Shown: positions 13,286 through 26,132 of the stretch, piece by piece
Layout: each line of letters starts with the position of its first letter
Position numbering within the stretch: position 1 is the stretch's first letter
Source: Gibbula magus
Taxonomy: Eukaryota > Mollusca > Gastropoda > Trochida > Trochidae
Assembly: GCA_936450465.1 (NCBI GenBank)
Contig: OW388303.1
Location: 11,191,021 to 11,255,020, forward strand
DNA length: 64,000 bases
Reading direction: 5' to 3'
Translations under genes and position numbers: made by a program
The notes under the pieces: generated by a model
The model's database searches: none
What the model was told of the DNA's origin: nothing
The model's input: only the letters and a program-made list of their open reading frames with translations

Positions 13286-13606
13286 TTAATTTCTAAACAC
13301 CAATAGCTGGCTTATTTAAGCCTTGTGGTATTTCCCTCGTACCTGTAATATAATTCGTTATAAAACTACATAGTGTCCTATTTTGTCGAATTAATAATAA
13401 CCCAGCAGTGTCATGAATCAAGTTAAACACATGTTATTCACAACTTAACGTCTATTTTTTCAAACTATAAAAGTTGGACCATACGTTCAGCTTGTGAGTA
13501 TACAGAAAATGGTAGAAAAGAACATGCTTATCATTCTTAAATGTATTTTCCCCTGGATCGATGTTTGAAGTACCAACCTTTTGGAACATATCCATGCTGA
13601 ACCTAC

Positions 13607-13807
13607 GTGCATGGTGGCCATTTTATTGTGAACACATTTTATTATTTTGAATAACAAAAACGATTCTCATGGCTTTACGGAACCATGTTTACTCATTTTT
13701 AGCTTGATTTTCCGAAGAGAGAAGGGTGTTTTACTATTGGTGACATTATTTATCAAATACATTCAATCGACTTATTTCAGCGCAAGAACATGCTATTGCC
13801 CCTTTAA
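13607..13807 (+). mobile_element. TTAA-type MITE relic, copy A1
   Basis: Homologous to the right two-thirds of the complete element at 63032-63378. It contains GGCCATTTTATTGTGAACAC, the GAGAGAAGGGTGTTTTAC block and the terminus GCTATTGCCCCTTTAA. The left terminus is missing. It is shared with copy B and so predates the duplication. Confidence 0.75.
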
Positions 13808-15189
13808 AAGTTACCAAGGGTGTTATTGTCAGATATTCACTGTTTGCCCTTTTAGTGCCAATCTCTTCAGTAAAGAGACAATATTAAGATGTTTAATCAT
13901 GATTATAATCGAAAAGCGGACAATTTATTACGGCTGGCACGCGTCAGTTGGTCAAATGTAATTTTTAAAACTTACATGTAGCAGACAAAGAGAGAGAAAT
14001 TGGTTAGTGGATCAATGGATCAGATAAATGGTGTGTTTGTAAATGTTTGCAGGAAATTGGCTTCTCGCGTATTAAGCAGTTGTTTGATTTCATTAGAAAG
14101 CAAGTTGCTGTCCAATGTTTGGCATTAAGGGATACGTATGCAAGTCGAGTGAACTCATTTGGACGTAAATCAGTACATTTGATTGTTTGAACGTATCGAA
14201 GGTCAATAAAATGTCGTCCCTTTAATGGCTTTTCACAGGCTGCTGACATCAATCAAACATGTGTTTTATAATTATGGTTGTTTCAATTAAGTTAAAAGTG
14301 TCGTGTCGGTCATATGGATTTTTTTATATATTAAATCTGATTTCCTTAATTGAATCAACTACATAAAGAATAAAAACAATTTCACGTTGTCAGTTATTCT
14401 CATCTCACATGAATGTTGTATCCATAATAAAACCCTGTACTTTGTCCCTGGAGTTTCTATATAATTGATTTAACGTTGATAATATCACAATCATTGGAGC
14501 TTGAAACTCTCGCTATTTCCTCAATCGAAATATCTTACATGCATTTTGACAGTTTATTCAATTTTGCTTTCAAAATAAAAGGCCATATAGTATATCCATC
14601 CTCGGGGAGTCTTAACGTAACTTCATTAATCAGGGAGTGCAACCAACAAAGATATCATTATACCGAAATAGTGTGTAGGCTAACGATCGATAGAATTCTA
14701 TTTTGAATGATTAAATCCCATAAACTCATGTGAGGTGTGGGAAAATATGCTGAAAGTCAGATACTCACCACAAACAATGACGGCTTCACATATCCAAATG
14801 TGTCGGCAAGGATCAACAGGATTATATCTATTAATCAGATTAAGAAACTCATCACCAACAATATAGCAAATACAGCTGATATTAGTTTTCAGGCGTTTAA
14901 GGAATTCGGACGTGATCAAGAATCATATTTAAACTATAGTATGCAAGTTGCCTTTTTCCATGTTATTTCATTTCGTCTATGTGCAATGATTTATTTGTAA
15001 ACAATTAAGCATGCCGAGTGACTCTGTGACTGTCAATAATAATACATCAAGGTTCTCATTCAGCGAGTCAAAACTACTATCCAAACATGTGCAATACTCG
15101 TTTTATTTTAGTACCTATTGAAACAGGGATCAATGAATGAATAAACAGTAGTTACCAACATGAATTATTTCATTATTTTGTCATATTTT

Positions 15190-15484
15190 GTTGTCATAAC
15201 ATAATGAAGAGAGGGTAAAACATCTCATTACACAAACCAATTATCCGTAGTGGTAATAATGTAGTTGCGTGTAAAGCAAAAATTGCATGGTGGGCATTTT
15301 AATGTGAACATATTTTATTATTTCGAATTAAAAAACTATTTCCATGGGTTTATCGAGCCATGTATACTCATTTTTAAATTAATTTTTCCGAAGAGAGAAG
15401 GGTGGTTTATTGTTGGTGACATTATTTTTCAAATACATTTCATCAACTTATTTGAGCTAAAAAAATGTGGTACTGTCCCTTTAA
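15190..15484 (+). mobile_element. TTAA-type MITE relic, copy A2
   Basis: Homologous to 63032-63378 from GAGGGTAAAACATC through GCATGGTGGGCATTTTAATG to the right terminus GGTACTGTCCCTTTAA. The left terminus has been lost here but is retained in the copy-B orthologue at 28164. The plus-strand open frame at 15265-15555 lies within it and is not a gene. Confidence 0.75.
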
Positions 15485-18400
15485 GGGCCCTTGCGACCTA
15501 TGCCTGTAAGAGGGAGATTACATGTACAGATGTCGTGCATCTAAGTGATTCGTGATACGAACAAGACATTAATTATTACAGATCATGGATCAAACTGGAA
15601 GGCGCCATTTCACTACCACCAACGCAAAACAACATGTCACTGCAATGAATAATTAAATAAATACGCTTCTGTACTCGGTCTTCCCAGTTTGGAATGCACT
15701 TACTAAACTCCACTAACTTATCAATTGATATTAATTTCAGAGGATTAAATTCCTTACAGTTTGGAATGACGACATTAGATACAAACTATATGGTTATTGG
15801 ATAGTTACATCTCTGTATTAGTTCCTTGTCGTTTGTTATGTATCTCATTTGTATATGATAGAGACTTAATTGATAATAAACATTTCCATTATAAAATATA
15901 TAGCATATTTATTCGATCTTTTGTGTCTAATCAAACTAGTTGAGACAAAAGTGGCATTGGTTGTGTCTGATTACTTATCCAAGATGATATCTCTGAAAGA
16001 ATAAAGATTGTAACTTTTTTGCCACCCTTGACGTACGGTTGTACACGAGACAAGAGAATGATTACCGTTAACATAACTAAATTTATTAGTGTTACACTTT
16101 GTTACACTTTGGTACATTTGTTTAAAGTCAGTTTAGTGACTGTGTTCAACTGTAACAGGACTACTTTGCAAAATGAAAACGAGTTATTATAATAAAAAGT
16201 GGGTTGGTGTAAATTGATTGCTTGTGTTCAGTTGTAGTTTACCATAGATAAATAGTAGTATACCAATCATGCACAAGTTTATTTTGATGAAATATAAAAG
16301 ACTTGTTGTTAAACACCAAATCATTCTCGATATTGAACTTTTTTCAGCTATTAGTATAATTATGTATCTTTTCAGCATTTATGTCATATACAGCTGCATA
16401 CCGAAAGTTTGTTCACCTACATGTGTATCGTAGTGCAAATAGCATGTAAATTGACGTCCATTGTAACGTCACTTACATTACATCACATACAATGACAATG
16501 AATCATCATATATACATAAGTTAAAAAATCATTCTCAAACTTATCCTGTGATCGTCGCGTCAGTGGTGCATGTTTAAAAAGAAGGGTTAACATTTTTAAA
16601 ATTTAAATTTCATTAATTTTCGAATAAAGGTTTTCATATCGAGTAAATTAGAAATATTTCATAACAAATACATTGTCTGAGTATAAGAGGAAATATATGA
16701 TGTATATTGATCCAGTTGATCACTTACTGAATATTTCACAGAAGAAAATAAAAACTGTAGTTTTGAAAATAGCTGCCAAAACTGTAACTGTTCACTACGC
16801 GATATCAAATCAGATTATGTTATGGAACTATCTTCTTATAAAGCCAAAATTCAAAGTGATCGGTCTAGTTTTGATACGAGTCTTCAAAGACATGCCAAAT
16901 TACATGATATTTGCACTGACATACACAAATAGGTGAAAAAACTTTCGGTATGCATGTTGTAAATGTGTCTAAGCATTCCAATGCGATTCCATATGATATC
17001 CAGTTGGTTATCCACTGTAACACAATTTTCATTGACTTATACGATGTTTATCTCATTGAATGACGTACTGAGTTTATACTCTACTCGGTGAAAATACAAT
17101 ATTGTCACAACTGATAGCGGGCTTCTTCAACTGAATGTAGCATTACTCAGACAATGATAAAATACATAACTTATCTTGGTAGCATTGTTCAGTAGCACAA
17201 TACCTGACAATATAAATGCAACACATACTGCAAGAATTCCCTCTTCTAATCCATGTTACTGATTGATCACATTCTCCCGAAACCATCGTTTTGTGTTTAG
17301 CCCAATGGGGAGAACAGAACATGTTTATCTTTTTAAAATCTATTTTCTTGATCAATCTTTAGTGCTGTGCTTCACCATGCTAAACAACTTGACATCTATA
17401 GACGCTCTAGCACGTTCTGATTACCGAAATAAATTGCTCTCACAAAAAGGCAAATAATTATTACCAGTGACTAAATAAACATCCTGAATCAATAAGAAGA
17501 GATTTAAAACGAATGTACATGGTTCGGTCAAGCCATGCGAGTCCATTTCCCATCGAGCGGCCATTTTAATTAGTTCACATGTGTAAAATGGCCGCACCAA
17601 GGTAATTTAAGTTATATGACTGATGTAGCGATACCTAAACACTCAAAGTAGAGTTTAAATATGGTACAATGATGGGATGGTCAATCATAGTGTTGCCTGA
17701 ACTCTCAAAACGCATATCACCTTCAAATCTACCCCTCACACTATAATAAATGAAAAATTTGAGAAAAAATAATATGCAACAAAGAAAATGCTACAGCGGC
17801 TTCAATGACTGGCAGACTGGACAATAATCCATAACACGTTTTCCATATGTGGTTGCTTAAATGAAGTTGAAAGAGAGTATGAATTCTAGTGTTTGTATAA
17901 AATACTGATTTCCTAAAACAAATCATCTACATGAAGTGCACTAACCAGCATGTTAAGTGAATAGCTGTTTATCTAGTCTCACAGGACTACTTCAAACATC
18001 GACAAAAGTCCTATGTTTCCCAGTTGGTTAACAGAAACGATTAAAAGTTGATAAAATCAAATAATTTGGAGATTGAAACTAAGTGCTTTTTAAGTGTTTT
18101 AGTTCTTTCTTTCAAATCAATTACCATCCTTCAAAAGGCCGATGTTTTCATCCTAGAGTACAACCAGCAATCATCCTCTCAACTATAAATACAGTGTAGG
18201 ATGACGATCAATACAGCTGGAAATCAATATTAAGTATATTAACTCATAAGCAGAGAGATGGGAAACTAAGCTTTAATATAGGAGAAACAACAATACAGAC
18301 TATATTAACAGTTCATTTATTTTTCTAAGAAATCATGTTTATTGGTCACAAGCATTCACTGAAATCGGTCTTCATTTATTGTGAACACAACAAAATATAC

Positions 18401-19488
18401 TACACGATATTCATATATTTTAATTTTATCCCATCGTTTTGCAGCAATCATTCTTGAACCAGATATCATACCTAGTAGTGCGAATTCAACATGCTTAATA
18501 ACAGAACACATTAACGGAAAATGGCAATGGAACAAATCACGAATGAAACCATATGTAATGACAGACCTTCATCGCTTATCTCGCTGGAAATGTAGACAGA
18601 CCACGTCAACTATTCGCATGAAGCTTTTGATATAGCGTGTAACGTGATTGAGCTTTTGACGTATATAAATTCGGATTGGATTCAAAGAATTAATATTAGA
18701 TATAAACTTTAGGAAATCAAAGACTTGGTGAAACGTTTAGAGGTCTGTTTGAAATCAATGTAGTGACCTTAAGGCAAGATAATAGAATAGAAAATAACCG
18801 TTTATGCAAATTTACTTTAAATATTCTTATTCGTTATCGTATATACATTGGATCTACCAAAAAGGGATTACTTCCAAACGTACAACAATTTAACTATAGT
18901 GAACTTTGAGAGATGAGTCAACATTGATAATTGTACCCTTCATCAGTGCTATGATATATAATATATAGATACAGTTGCATGATATATGGTTATATGTAGA
19001 AAAGAGTAACATCAGACTTATCCTCTGTGAAGTGAAATATTATTGAACATTTATCTTAATGTTGAAAAAATCGGGGAATCACGTCAAAAGCTTTCGCCAA
19101 CGTGAATGATTGGCAGCATGACTCTAATCTCTTTTACATTGAAGACGATGCAGCGACATTGTCACCTTACCTCCATCTCCTAAGGATTTAGTATGTAGGA
19201 TCATGTCAAATATGCTGTCAGTGAATTACCATAGTTCATCGTCTTGCTTCACATCTTGACACATGCTTACATCGGACCTTTGATATATCTTATACTTCAA
19301 ATTTAAAGCTATGTTATTGAGTAAGATGTACGTTCTGTCAACATTAATCTCATCCAAGCCATCACAATTTATATAAAGATGTCATTATGGTGCTACTTGC
19401 TTGTACGTTGGAAATGTCAGTATTACATCGGTGAAATGGTGCATGGTCCAACAATAGAGAAAAACAGTCCCCTGTGTAATATATTTAA

Positions 19489-19623
19489 GAAATAGATTTC
19501 ACAATGTGTTAGTTCACTGGCTTATAAACGGTTTGAAAGGTGCAAATTAAACTGGTATAAATGCCGGAGCTTGTCGACGGCATTTATACTACAGTTTAAC
19601 TTGAACATTCAGTACGCTTTGAA
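19489..19623. other. Junction between duplication copies
   Basis: About 135 bases separate copy A from copy B. They include a small inverted repeat, AAACTGGTATAAATGCCG paired with CGGCATTTATACTACAGTTT (19551-19600), so the junction contains a potential hairpin. No homologous sequence was noticed at the outer ends of the duplication. Confidence 0.7.
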
Positions 19624-21867
19624 AAATTAAGACTAATATATTTCATTGAGATAGATTTTTGGCAATTTTCCGATATGTTTATCAACATTCTTGATGGCTC
19701 TTTAAGCATCAAACTCTAATGGACCGATTGCTGTATTGTATTTGGATACCTGCCACGGTAATTGCCACTCGTGTACATGTTACAGCGATCTTTTACATTT
19801 TACTGTCAATGTCTATGGCTGTCAACAGAAAAGACACACAAAACAGCTCACATAACATTTATATTCAACTCCACAATGACTGACTAATTCAGTATCTTCG
19901 CTACGCACTTCGCACTTCGCACAATTGTCTGCACTATATCCCATGCCGACCACTAGACGTCTGATTCTTTGTTGGGAGAGATGCTGTCACTCACAATACA
20001 ATTGAGGGTCAAATCCTGAAAGTTCTGGAGGATCTCTTGCTCTTCCCCTACGTCCCGACACGTCCAACACATGCTCAACTTACAAACATGTGGTGCGGTA
20101 CACTTTACGAGATGTATCATGGTAAAACTAGTATATATACTATATACATGTGTTCGAATCTCTGAAGTTCATTACCTGTTGACTAAATCTATTGCTTTTG
20201 GGGCTTCTGTTTTGAAAGGAGACGTATGTCCTTCAGAGTGTAAACAAATGCCAGATATAGAATAAAGAATGTCATAGACACTTGTGTGACTGGATAAGGC
20301 ATGTGCCTCTTCTGTGAACACTATTTAAATGCAAATTTACTTCACACGCTACTATAAGTCATATAACATTGTATTTCATTTTAGAATATAGTATCAGTAA
20401 TAACGATAATATCTACACCCACTTAGCGTGACGAGCTCACATTTGATGGCGAGGAGTTGTTGACAGGATCATAACATATGCATGAGGCTGCTGATGACAG
20501 ACAAAGGAGATCTCAATCTTGATTGATAATGTTGGAGCAACGAAGAATGGATCCTGCGACTTGCATGCCATTTCCTTAGTACTCGAATGTGAAGGTAATT
20601 AACATGGGGTTCAATATATTCATCATCCTCGGTCCTCCATAGATTAATGTTACGATACTCTACAATGTACTCTTTCATCATGAAAATTACTTATAATTAT
20701 GAACCAATGAAAGCTCGACGTAAAATGGTGGAATTATTTGTCTTGGTGAAAACAAAATCAAACTGACCTAACTTATTAGCTGAGAGTTGGAATTGAAAAA
20801 TTAAAGTGTGTGGTATGATGTATGTTAACAGGCACGCAGGACTCATCGGTGTAACAGTTTGATTGGTTTACACAAGTTAAGGGTACCTGTATTCCTAATG
20901 AATAGATCAAAGAGTGATATACTGCAATGTATCATACGGTGACCGATAATACATTTTGATTTGATGGTTGAGAATTAGATCAAAAGAATTGGACCTGGTG
21001 AGAGAAAGGAGAGTAAATATACAAAATCGAGCTGATAAATATCAAGGAAATATGTTTTCTTTCATGATGGCATGTTGATTTAAATGATATAAAAAAAAAA
21101 CTGCAGTGAGATTCTATCGATCAACCGAAATCTATGTTTATTGCTTCTCATTAGATTATTAAAAACACAGTACATCAATTAGTCTTGTTCCAAAGACATG
21201 TTATAGAATGTTGATGTATGACGTCATAGCATTATGAAGTTAACAGTTTCCCGATGTCATGTACATTTTGTCATATACGATTGAGTTGATGGCGTTATAA
21301 CAGCATGCTATTGCTCCACCGTGGTGAGATCACTCATGAGATAACAATGAGTCGGTTACACACATGTTTGATAACATCTGGTGCGCAATGTGTTGACATT
21401 TAACTTTGCTTGTTATTATTTGTTTTATCTTCTTTTTTTTAAAATGAAATACTATTTAACCCAAAATTATTTTTGTTTATGATTGTAGGCGTATGACATG
21501 TGTAGACATCCATCAATTAACGATCTATTTTGCTTTGGCTGATTGGTATTCATACGCGTTTTTTCCAGATCAGCTGGTTAATATTGTTTTGACTACTTAT
21601 TCAGTACAATATATATACGTAGAGTTGAGTAATAAAGCAGACTCGCTTTCGTTCGTCTGATACCAAAATCTATTCACTCGTACAATAAAAATGTTATCTC
21701 ATTACCATTCGGTTAGTATTCTATGTCTTGACATGCAGCTGATTAGGTTAGGTAAAATCTTCTGTGAAGACAATCCTGAAATTGATTGATCTTTAACAAG
21801 CGATAAAAACATGCCTAACAGAGTTTTTGATGAACATTATAACTATATGCATTTAGAGTATGAGGAA

Positions 21868-21869
21868 TG

Positions 21870-21964
<95 letters not shown>

Positions 21965-22295
21965 CAAAATACAAAAACCAACTTGGTTTTGTGTAGTTTG
22001 GCCTTGTTACGAATTGGTAGAGTGCTCAACATTTGTAAAATGGAGCGTGATAAATGTGAAAGTTTAGTCAGTTATCTACAAAAACCATTCATTGTTTGTC
22101 ACTACAGCTCTGTTTCATGCGCGTAGCAATGGGCTTGTTTGCTGATTGAGCCCAAGCGCACATGTAACAAAAGTGGCCAGAAGACCAACCAAGCTATCAC
22201 TTGAAAATTGCTACGCGCATGAAACAGAGCTGTAGTGATACACAATGAATGTTTTTTGTAGATAACTGACAAAACTTTCTACATTTATATATATA

Positions 22296-22358
<63 letters not shown>
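21868..22358 (+). mobile_element. Foldback element inserted in a (TA)n array
   Basis: In copy A a single short TA array continues directly into TTAATTTCTAAACACC. Here the array is split: TA repeats at 21868-21962 and 22285-22358 flank about 320 bases of new sequence. The insert has inverted arms (about 22052-22130 and 22207-22285) sharing ACAGCTCTGTTTCATGCGCG around a loop of about 75 bases. It has no coding capacity, and the target duplication cannot be defined inside TA repeats. A TA-targeting MITE is likely. Confidence 0.82.
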
Positions 22359-22364
<6 letters not shown>

Positions 22365-22526
22365 TTTCTAAACACCAATAGCTGGCTGATTTCAAACTAT
22401 AATAGTTGGAACATACGTTCAGCTTGTGAGTATACAGAAATGGTTGACCAGAACATGCTTATCATTCTTAAATGTATTTTCCCCTGGATCGATGTTTGAA
22501 GTACCAACCCTTTCGAGCATATCCAT

Positions 22527-22983
22527 ATACATGGCGGCCATTTTATTGTGAACACGTTTTATAATTGTGAATGACAAAAACGATTCTCATGGCTTTACGG
22601 AACCATGTTCACTGATTTTTAGCTTGATTTTCCGAAGAGAGAAGGGAGTTTTATTATTGGTGACCTCAAATCCTCATCATTCTTATGCTTTACCTCCATC
22701 ATGTTTTTATTACAAATCCCCATTGTATACCATTCTCATGCATGTTAATCTCCCTGATTGAGTTTCCTCACCATTGTTTTGTTTGCTATATAAATGTACC
22801 ATATTTTGTTATTTTCTTACGATCAACCTGATGAAGGAGTGAGTATGTACTCCGAAACGTCGTGTATTTTCACATTAAAGAAGTTGTTATCCAGAAAATC
22901 TTCATGTTCTTATTGGTGACATTATTTATCAAATACATTTCATCGACTTATTTCAGCGAAAGAACGTGCTCCTGCCCCTTTAA
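22527..22983 (+). mobile_element. TTAA-type MITE relic, copy B1, interrupted
   Basis: Orthologue of the relic at 13607-13807, with the right terminus CTGCCCCTTTAA. It is split by the Penelope-type insertion at 22665-22909, giving a nested pair. Confidence 0.75.
22665..22909 (+). mobile_element. Penelope-like 3' end insertion with hammerhead-like motif
   Basis: This 245-base insert is absent from copy A and flanked by the 11-bp direct repeat TTATTGGTGAC (22654-22664 and 22910-22920). It shares ATTGTATACCAT and ACCATATTTTGT words with the 3' region of the Penelope-like element at 39250-40620, so it is an extremely 5'-truncated member of that family. Near its end, CTGATGA (22828-22834), a 5-bp stem GGAGT/ACTCC, then GAAA (22854-22857) and CGTC match the hammerhead ribozyme core order. 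The end carries AAAGAAGTTGTTATCCAG. Penelope-like elements are known to carry hammerhead motifs; cleavage activity is not shown here. Confidence 0.82.
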
Positions 22984-23815
22984 AAGTTACCAAGGGTGAT
23001 ACTGTCTCGAGAGATATTGACTGTTTTGCCCTTTTAGTGCCAATCTCTTCAGTAAAGTGACAATATTAAGATGTTTAAACATGATTATAATCGAAAACCG
23101 GACAATTTATTACGGCTGGCACGCGTCAGTTGCTCAAACGTAATTTTGAGAACTTACATGTAGCAGACAAAGAGAGAGATATTGGGAAATAATGTTCAGT
23201 CGATCAGATAAATGATGTGCTTGTAAATGTTTGCAGGAATTCGGCTTCTCACGTATTAAGCAGTTGCTTGATTTCATAGAAATCAAATGTCAAATGTTTG
23301 GCATTAAGGGATACGTATGCAAGTCGAGTGAAATCATTTAGACGTAAATCAGTACATTTGATTGTCTGCACGTATCGAAGGTCAATAAAATGTCGTCCCT
23401 TTAATGGCTTTTCACAAGCTGGTGACATCAATCAAACATATGTTTTATAATTATGGTTGTTTCAATTATGTTAAAAGTGTCGTGTCGGTCATAATGGATT
23501 TTTTATATATAAAATCTGATTTCCTCAATTGAATCAACTACATAAAGAATAAAAACAATTTCACGTTGTCAGTTATTCTCGTCTCACATGAATGTTGTAT
23601 CCATAATAAAAACCTGTACTTTGTCCCTGGAGTTTCCATATAATTGATTTAACGTTGATAAAATCACAATCATTGGAGCTTGAAACTCTCGCTGTTTCCT
23701 CAATCGAAATATCTTACATGCATTTTGACAGTTTATTCAATTTTGCTATCAAAATAAAAGGCCATATAGTATATCCTCGGGGAGTCTTAACGTAACTTCA
23801 TTAATCAGGGAGTGC

Positions 23816-23980
23816 AACCAATAAAGATATCCTTACACCGAAATAGTGTGTAGGCTAACGATTGATAGAATTCTATTTTGAATGATTAAATCCCATAAAC
23901 TCATGACTAAAGGTGTGGGAAAATATGCTGAAAGTGAGATACTCACCACAAACAATGACGGCTTCACATATCCAAATGTG
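23816..23980 (+). repeat. 165-bp target-site duplication, left copy
   Basis: From AACCAATAAAGATATCC to TCCAAATGTG. It is repeated with about five substitutions at 27549-27713 on the other side of the LINE. Both copies share variants against the corresponding copy-A sequence (about 14641-14802), so the direct repeat arose from copy-B DNA. Confidence 0.88.
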
Positions 23981-24187
23981 ATTTAAACATATTTTATTCA
24001 TGAAAATAATTACATGAATATGGATTGGCACAACAAGCCCTGGGCTTATATAAGTGCCGCTCCATCAATTACAAATACAACATAAATCAATATTCAAAGG
24101 TAAGATACAAAATCAATAATCACATATTTCCACAAAGGCAAAAAGGTAGACAGTAGTAAATTAAGCTAACATATACATTATAGGAGT

Positions 24188-26059
24188 TTATGATAATTTA
24201 AATCTTTGCGAGTCTTGAATAAAGTTATGGACAGATTCAAGAATGTTCTGATTTATTATTTTGTTGGAATATTGATCACCATAAAGTATTGAATACAGAT
24301 CAAAACCATTTCTATAAAAATATTTATCTGATCTTATAAAGTTAATATGAGGGCAGAAAAAGAAGTAGTGGAGAGAATCCTCCCATGGATGTCCACATGT
24401 ACAGTCTGAATTGTTCGAAATATGTCTTTCAAATTTATCACCGTTTAAGTCACTACAACCCAATCTGAGGCGAACATGGATAATTTGACAAAATCTGGTT
24501 CCAAAGTTCATGTCAAATAGAGTATTTCCTTTTTGATTCCGTAATTTGTTTTTAAAGGAATTTACTGATGGCGAATTGGTTATTTCGGTTGGTAAATTAT
24601 TCCATAAATGTATAGTTTCTGGTAAGAAGGAACGTGCATACGATTCTGTATGACAACGTATTGTGCGAATACTACGAGTATTTCTAAGATTATATAAGCT
24701 GAAATCTGAAACCTGTTGGGGTATTAGATCAGATAAGTAATTTGGAGTGAGGTCATTTCTCATTTTGTAGAATAGAGTTAGTTTCTTTATTTCCCTACGC
24801 TTCGCTAAAGGTATGAAATTAGTTTCCTTGTATATTTTCTCATGGCTAGTTCCTCTCACAGCTCCACAAATCGTTCTTAAAGCGTCTAGTTGCAAGTGTT
24901 CAAGTATATTCGATTGTTCCTTAGTACAATTGTCCCAAATATGACAACAATAATCGAAATGTGGAAGTATGTAATAGGTATACATACATTCGAGTGTATG
25001 TCTAGTCAATCTATATTTAAAGCTTCTTAAACAAATCACCATAGGACTTACAGTTTTTGCTAATTCTTCAATTTGTTTTTTCCAAAAACAATCTTTCTGC
25101 AGATAAACACCTAAATGTTTATGGAAACTTACCTCAGTTACTTGCGATCCTTTCATTTCTATGGGTTTGGAGACAGAGGGGTTAATTTTGCGGGAGAATA
25201 AAATTGCTTCAGTTTTTGTCGGATTGAAATTAACTTGCCACGCATCGGCCCAATCAGAAATACGTCCTAGATCATTATTCAAAATTCTTGTTGCGTTATC
25301 GGGATCTTCTACAACTATGTACACGGATGTACCGTCAACAATGTCATTTATATAAACTAAAAATAGTAGTGGCCCTAACACAGATCCTTGAGGGACTCCT
25401 GACGATATGTGTTTTAAGTCTGATGTTTGGCCTTCTATTACTACTTTTTGAAGTCTGTTTTTAAGATAGTCGCGAAACCATTGAAGTAAACTGCCACGAA
25501 TTCCATAGGCTTCTAATTTATGAATGATACCATTGTGCCAAACTTTGTCAAACGCTTTGCTTATGTCACAGAAAACGGCTTTTACCTCTTTTCCATTATC
25601 AAGAGCATTTGCTATGAAGTCATATAGATATGTAAGTTGGTACGCAGTACAATCACCTTGCATAAATCCTGATTGTAAATTAGTTAGAACATTGTTATCT
25701 CGAAAAAAGTTAAAAACATGCTTGAATACGCATTTTTCAAATACCTTTCCAATGCAGCTCGTAAGTGCAACGGGTCTATAATTTTGACATTCATTTACAC
25801 TACCCTTCTTGTGCAGGGGAATAACAGAAGCTTCTTTCCAAATCGAAGGAAATTTACAATCACACAATGATTTATTAAATAAATATGTAAGTGGAATGGA
25901 TAACGATTCTGCTGTAAGCTTGATAAATCTGTTACTGAGATTGTCAGGGCCACTTGCCTTATTTATGTCAACTGATAGGAGAATATCTTCAACTTCTTTT
26001 CGTGTTAAATTAATTTCGCATAGAGAATTTTCGTTTCTGTAATTAACAATTGGTAGCAC
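24188..26059 (-). pseudogene. LINE reverse transcriptase with deleted FADD box
   Basis: A 623-residue open frame. Reverse-transcriptase blocks: KASGPD (34-39), NYRPVALTS (93-101), motif A FCDISKAFD (163-171), motif B GVPQGSVLGP (221-230), then INDIVD (237-242) running straight into GTSVYIVVE. In this family a stretch containing the catalytic F/YADD normally lies between them, so motif C is gone by an in-frame deletion near 25328-25336. A C-terminal RLRLGCSDLN...CTCGHPWEDSLHYFFFC is the Cys/His motif typical of CR1-like LINEs. The start is arbitrary: coding continues upstream across a frameshift into the endonuclease frame. The enzyme would copy element RNA into the target site but cannot be catalytic here. 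Confidence 0.93.
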
Positions 26060-26132
26060 TTTATCCGGAAAAGCAATTTTAGCTTGATCAACAAAGTAAT
26101 CGTTAAGTATGTTTGCCTTTTCGTTAGCGTCT

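Larger units (their letters stand above)
11049..19488 (+). repeat. Tandem segmental duplication, copy A (about 8.4 kb)
   Basis: The sequence from about 11049 (GGCAATTTTCCGATATG nearby) to about 19488 (CCCCTGTGTAATAT) recurs in the same order and orientation from about 19624 to 33205. In a sampled 213-base block (11975-12187 against 20469-20681) seven bases differ. Sequence outside these limits does not match. Copy A lacks all four large insertions present in copy B and so approximates the ancestral unit. It contains two TTAA-type MITEs and a TA microsatellite but no supported gene. The small open frames shared with copy B show no excess of silent changes. Confidence 0.92.

Noticed and set aside
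14004..14252. Open frame shared with 23249-23431 in the other duplication copy
   Set aside because: The copy-B version is truncated and out of register after about 46 codons; no domain motif.
21867..22067. Open frame rich in alternating Y and I
   Set aside because: Translation of a TA microsatellite.
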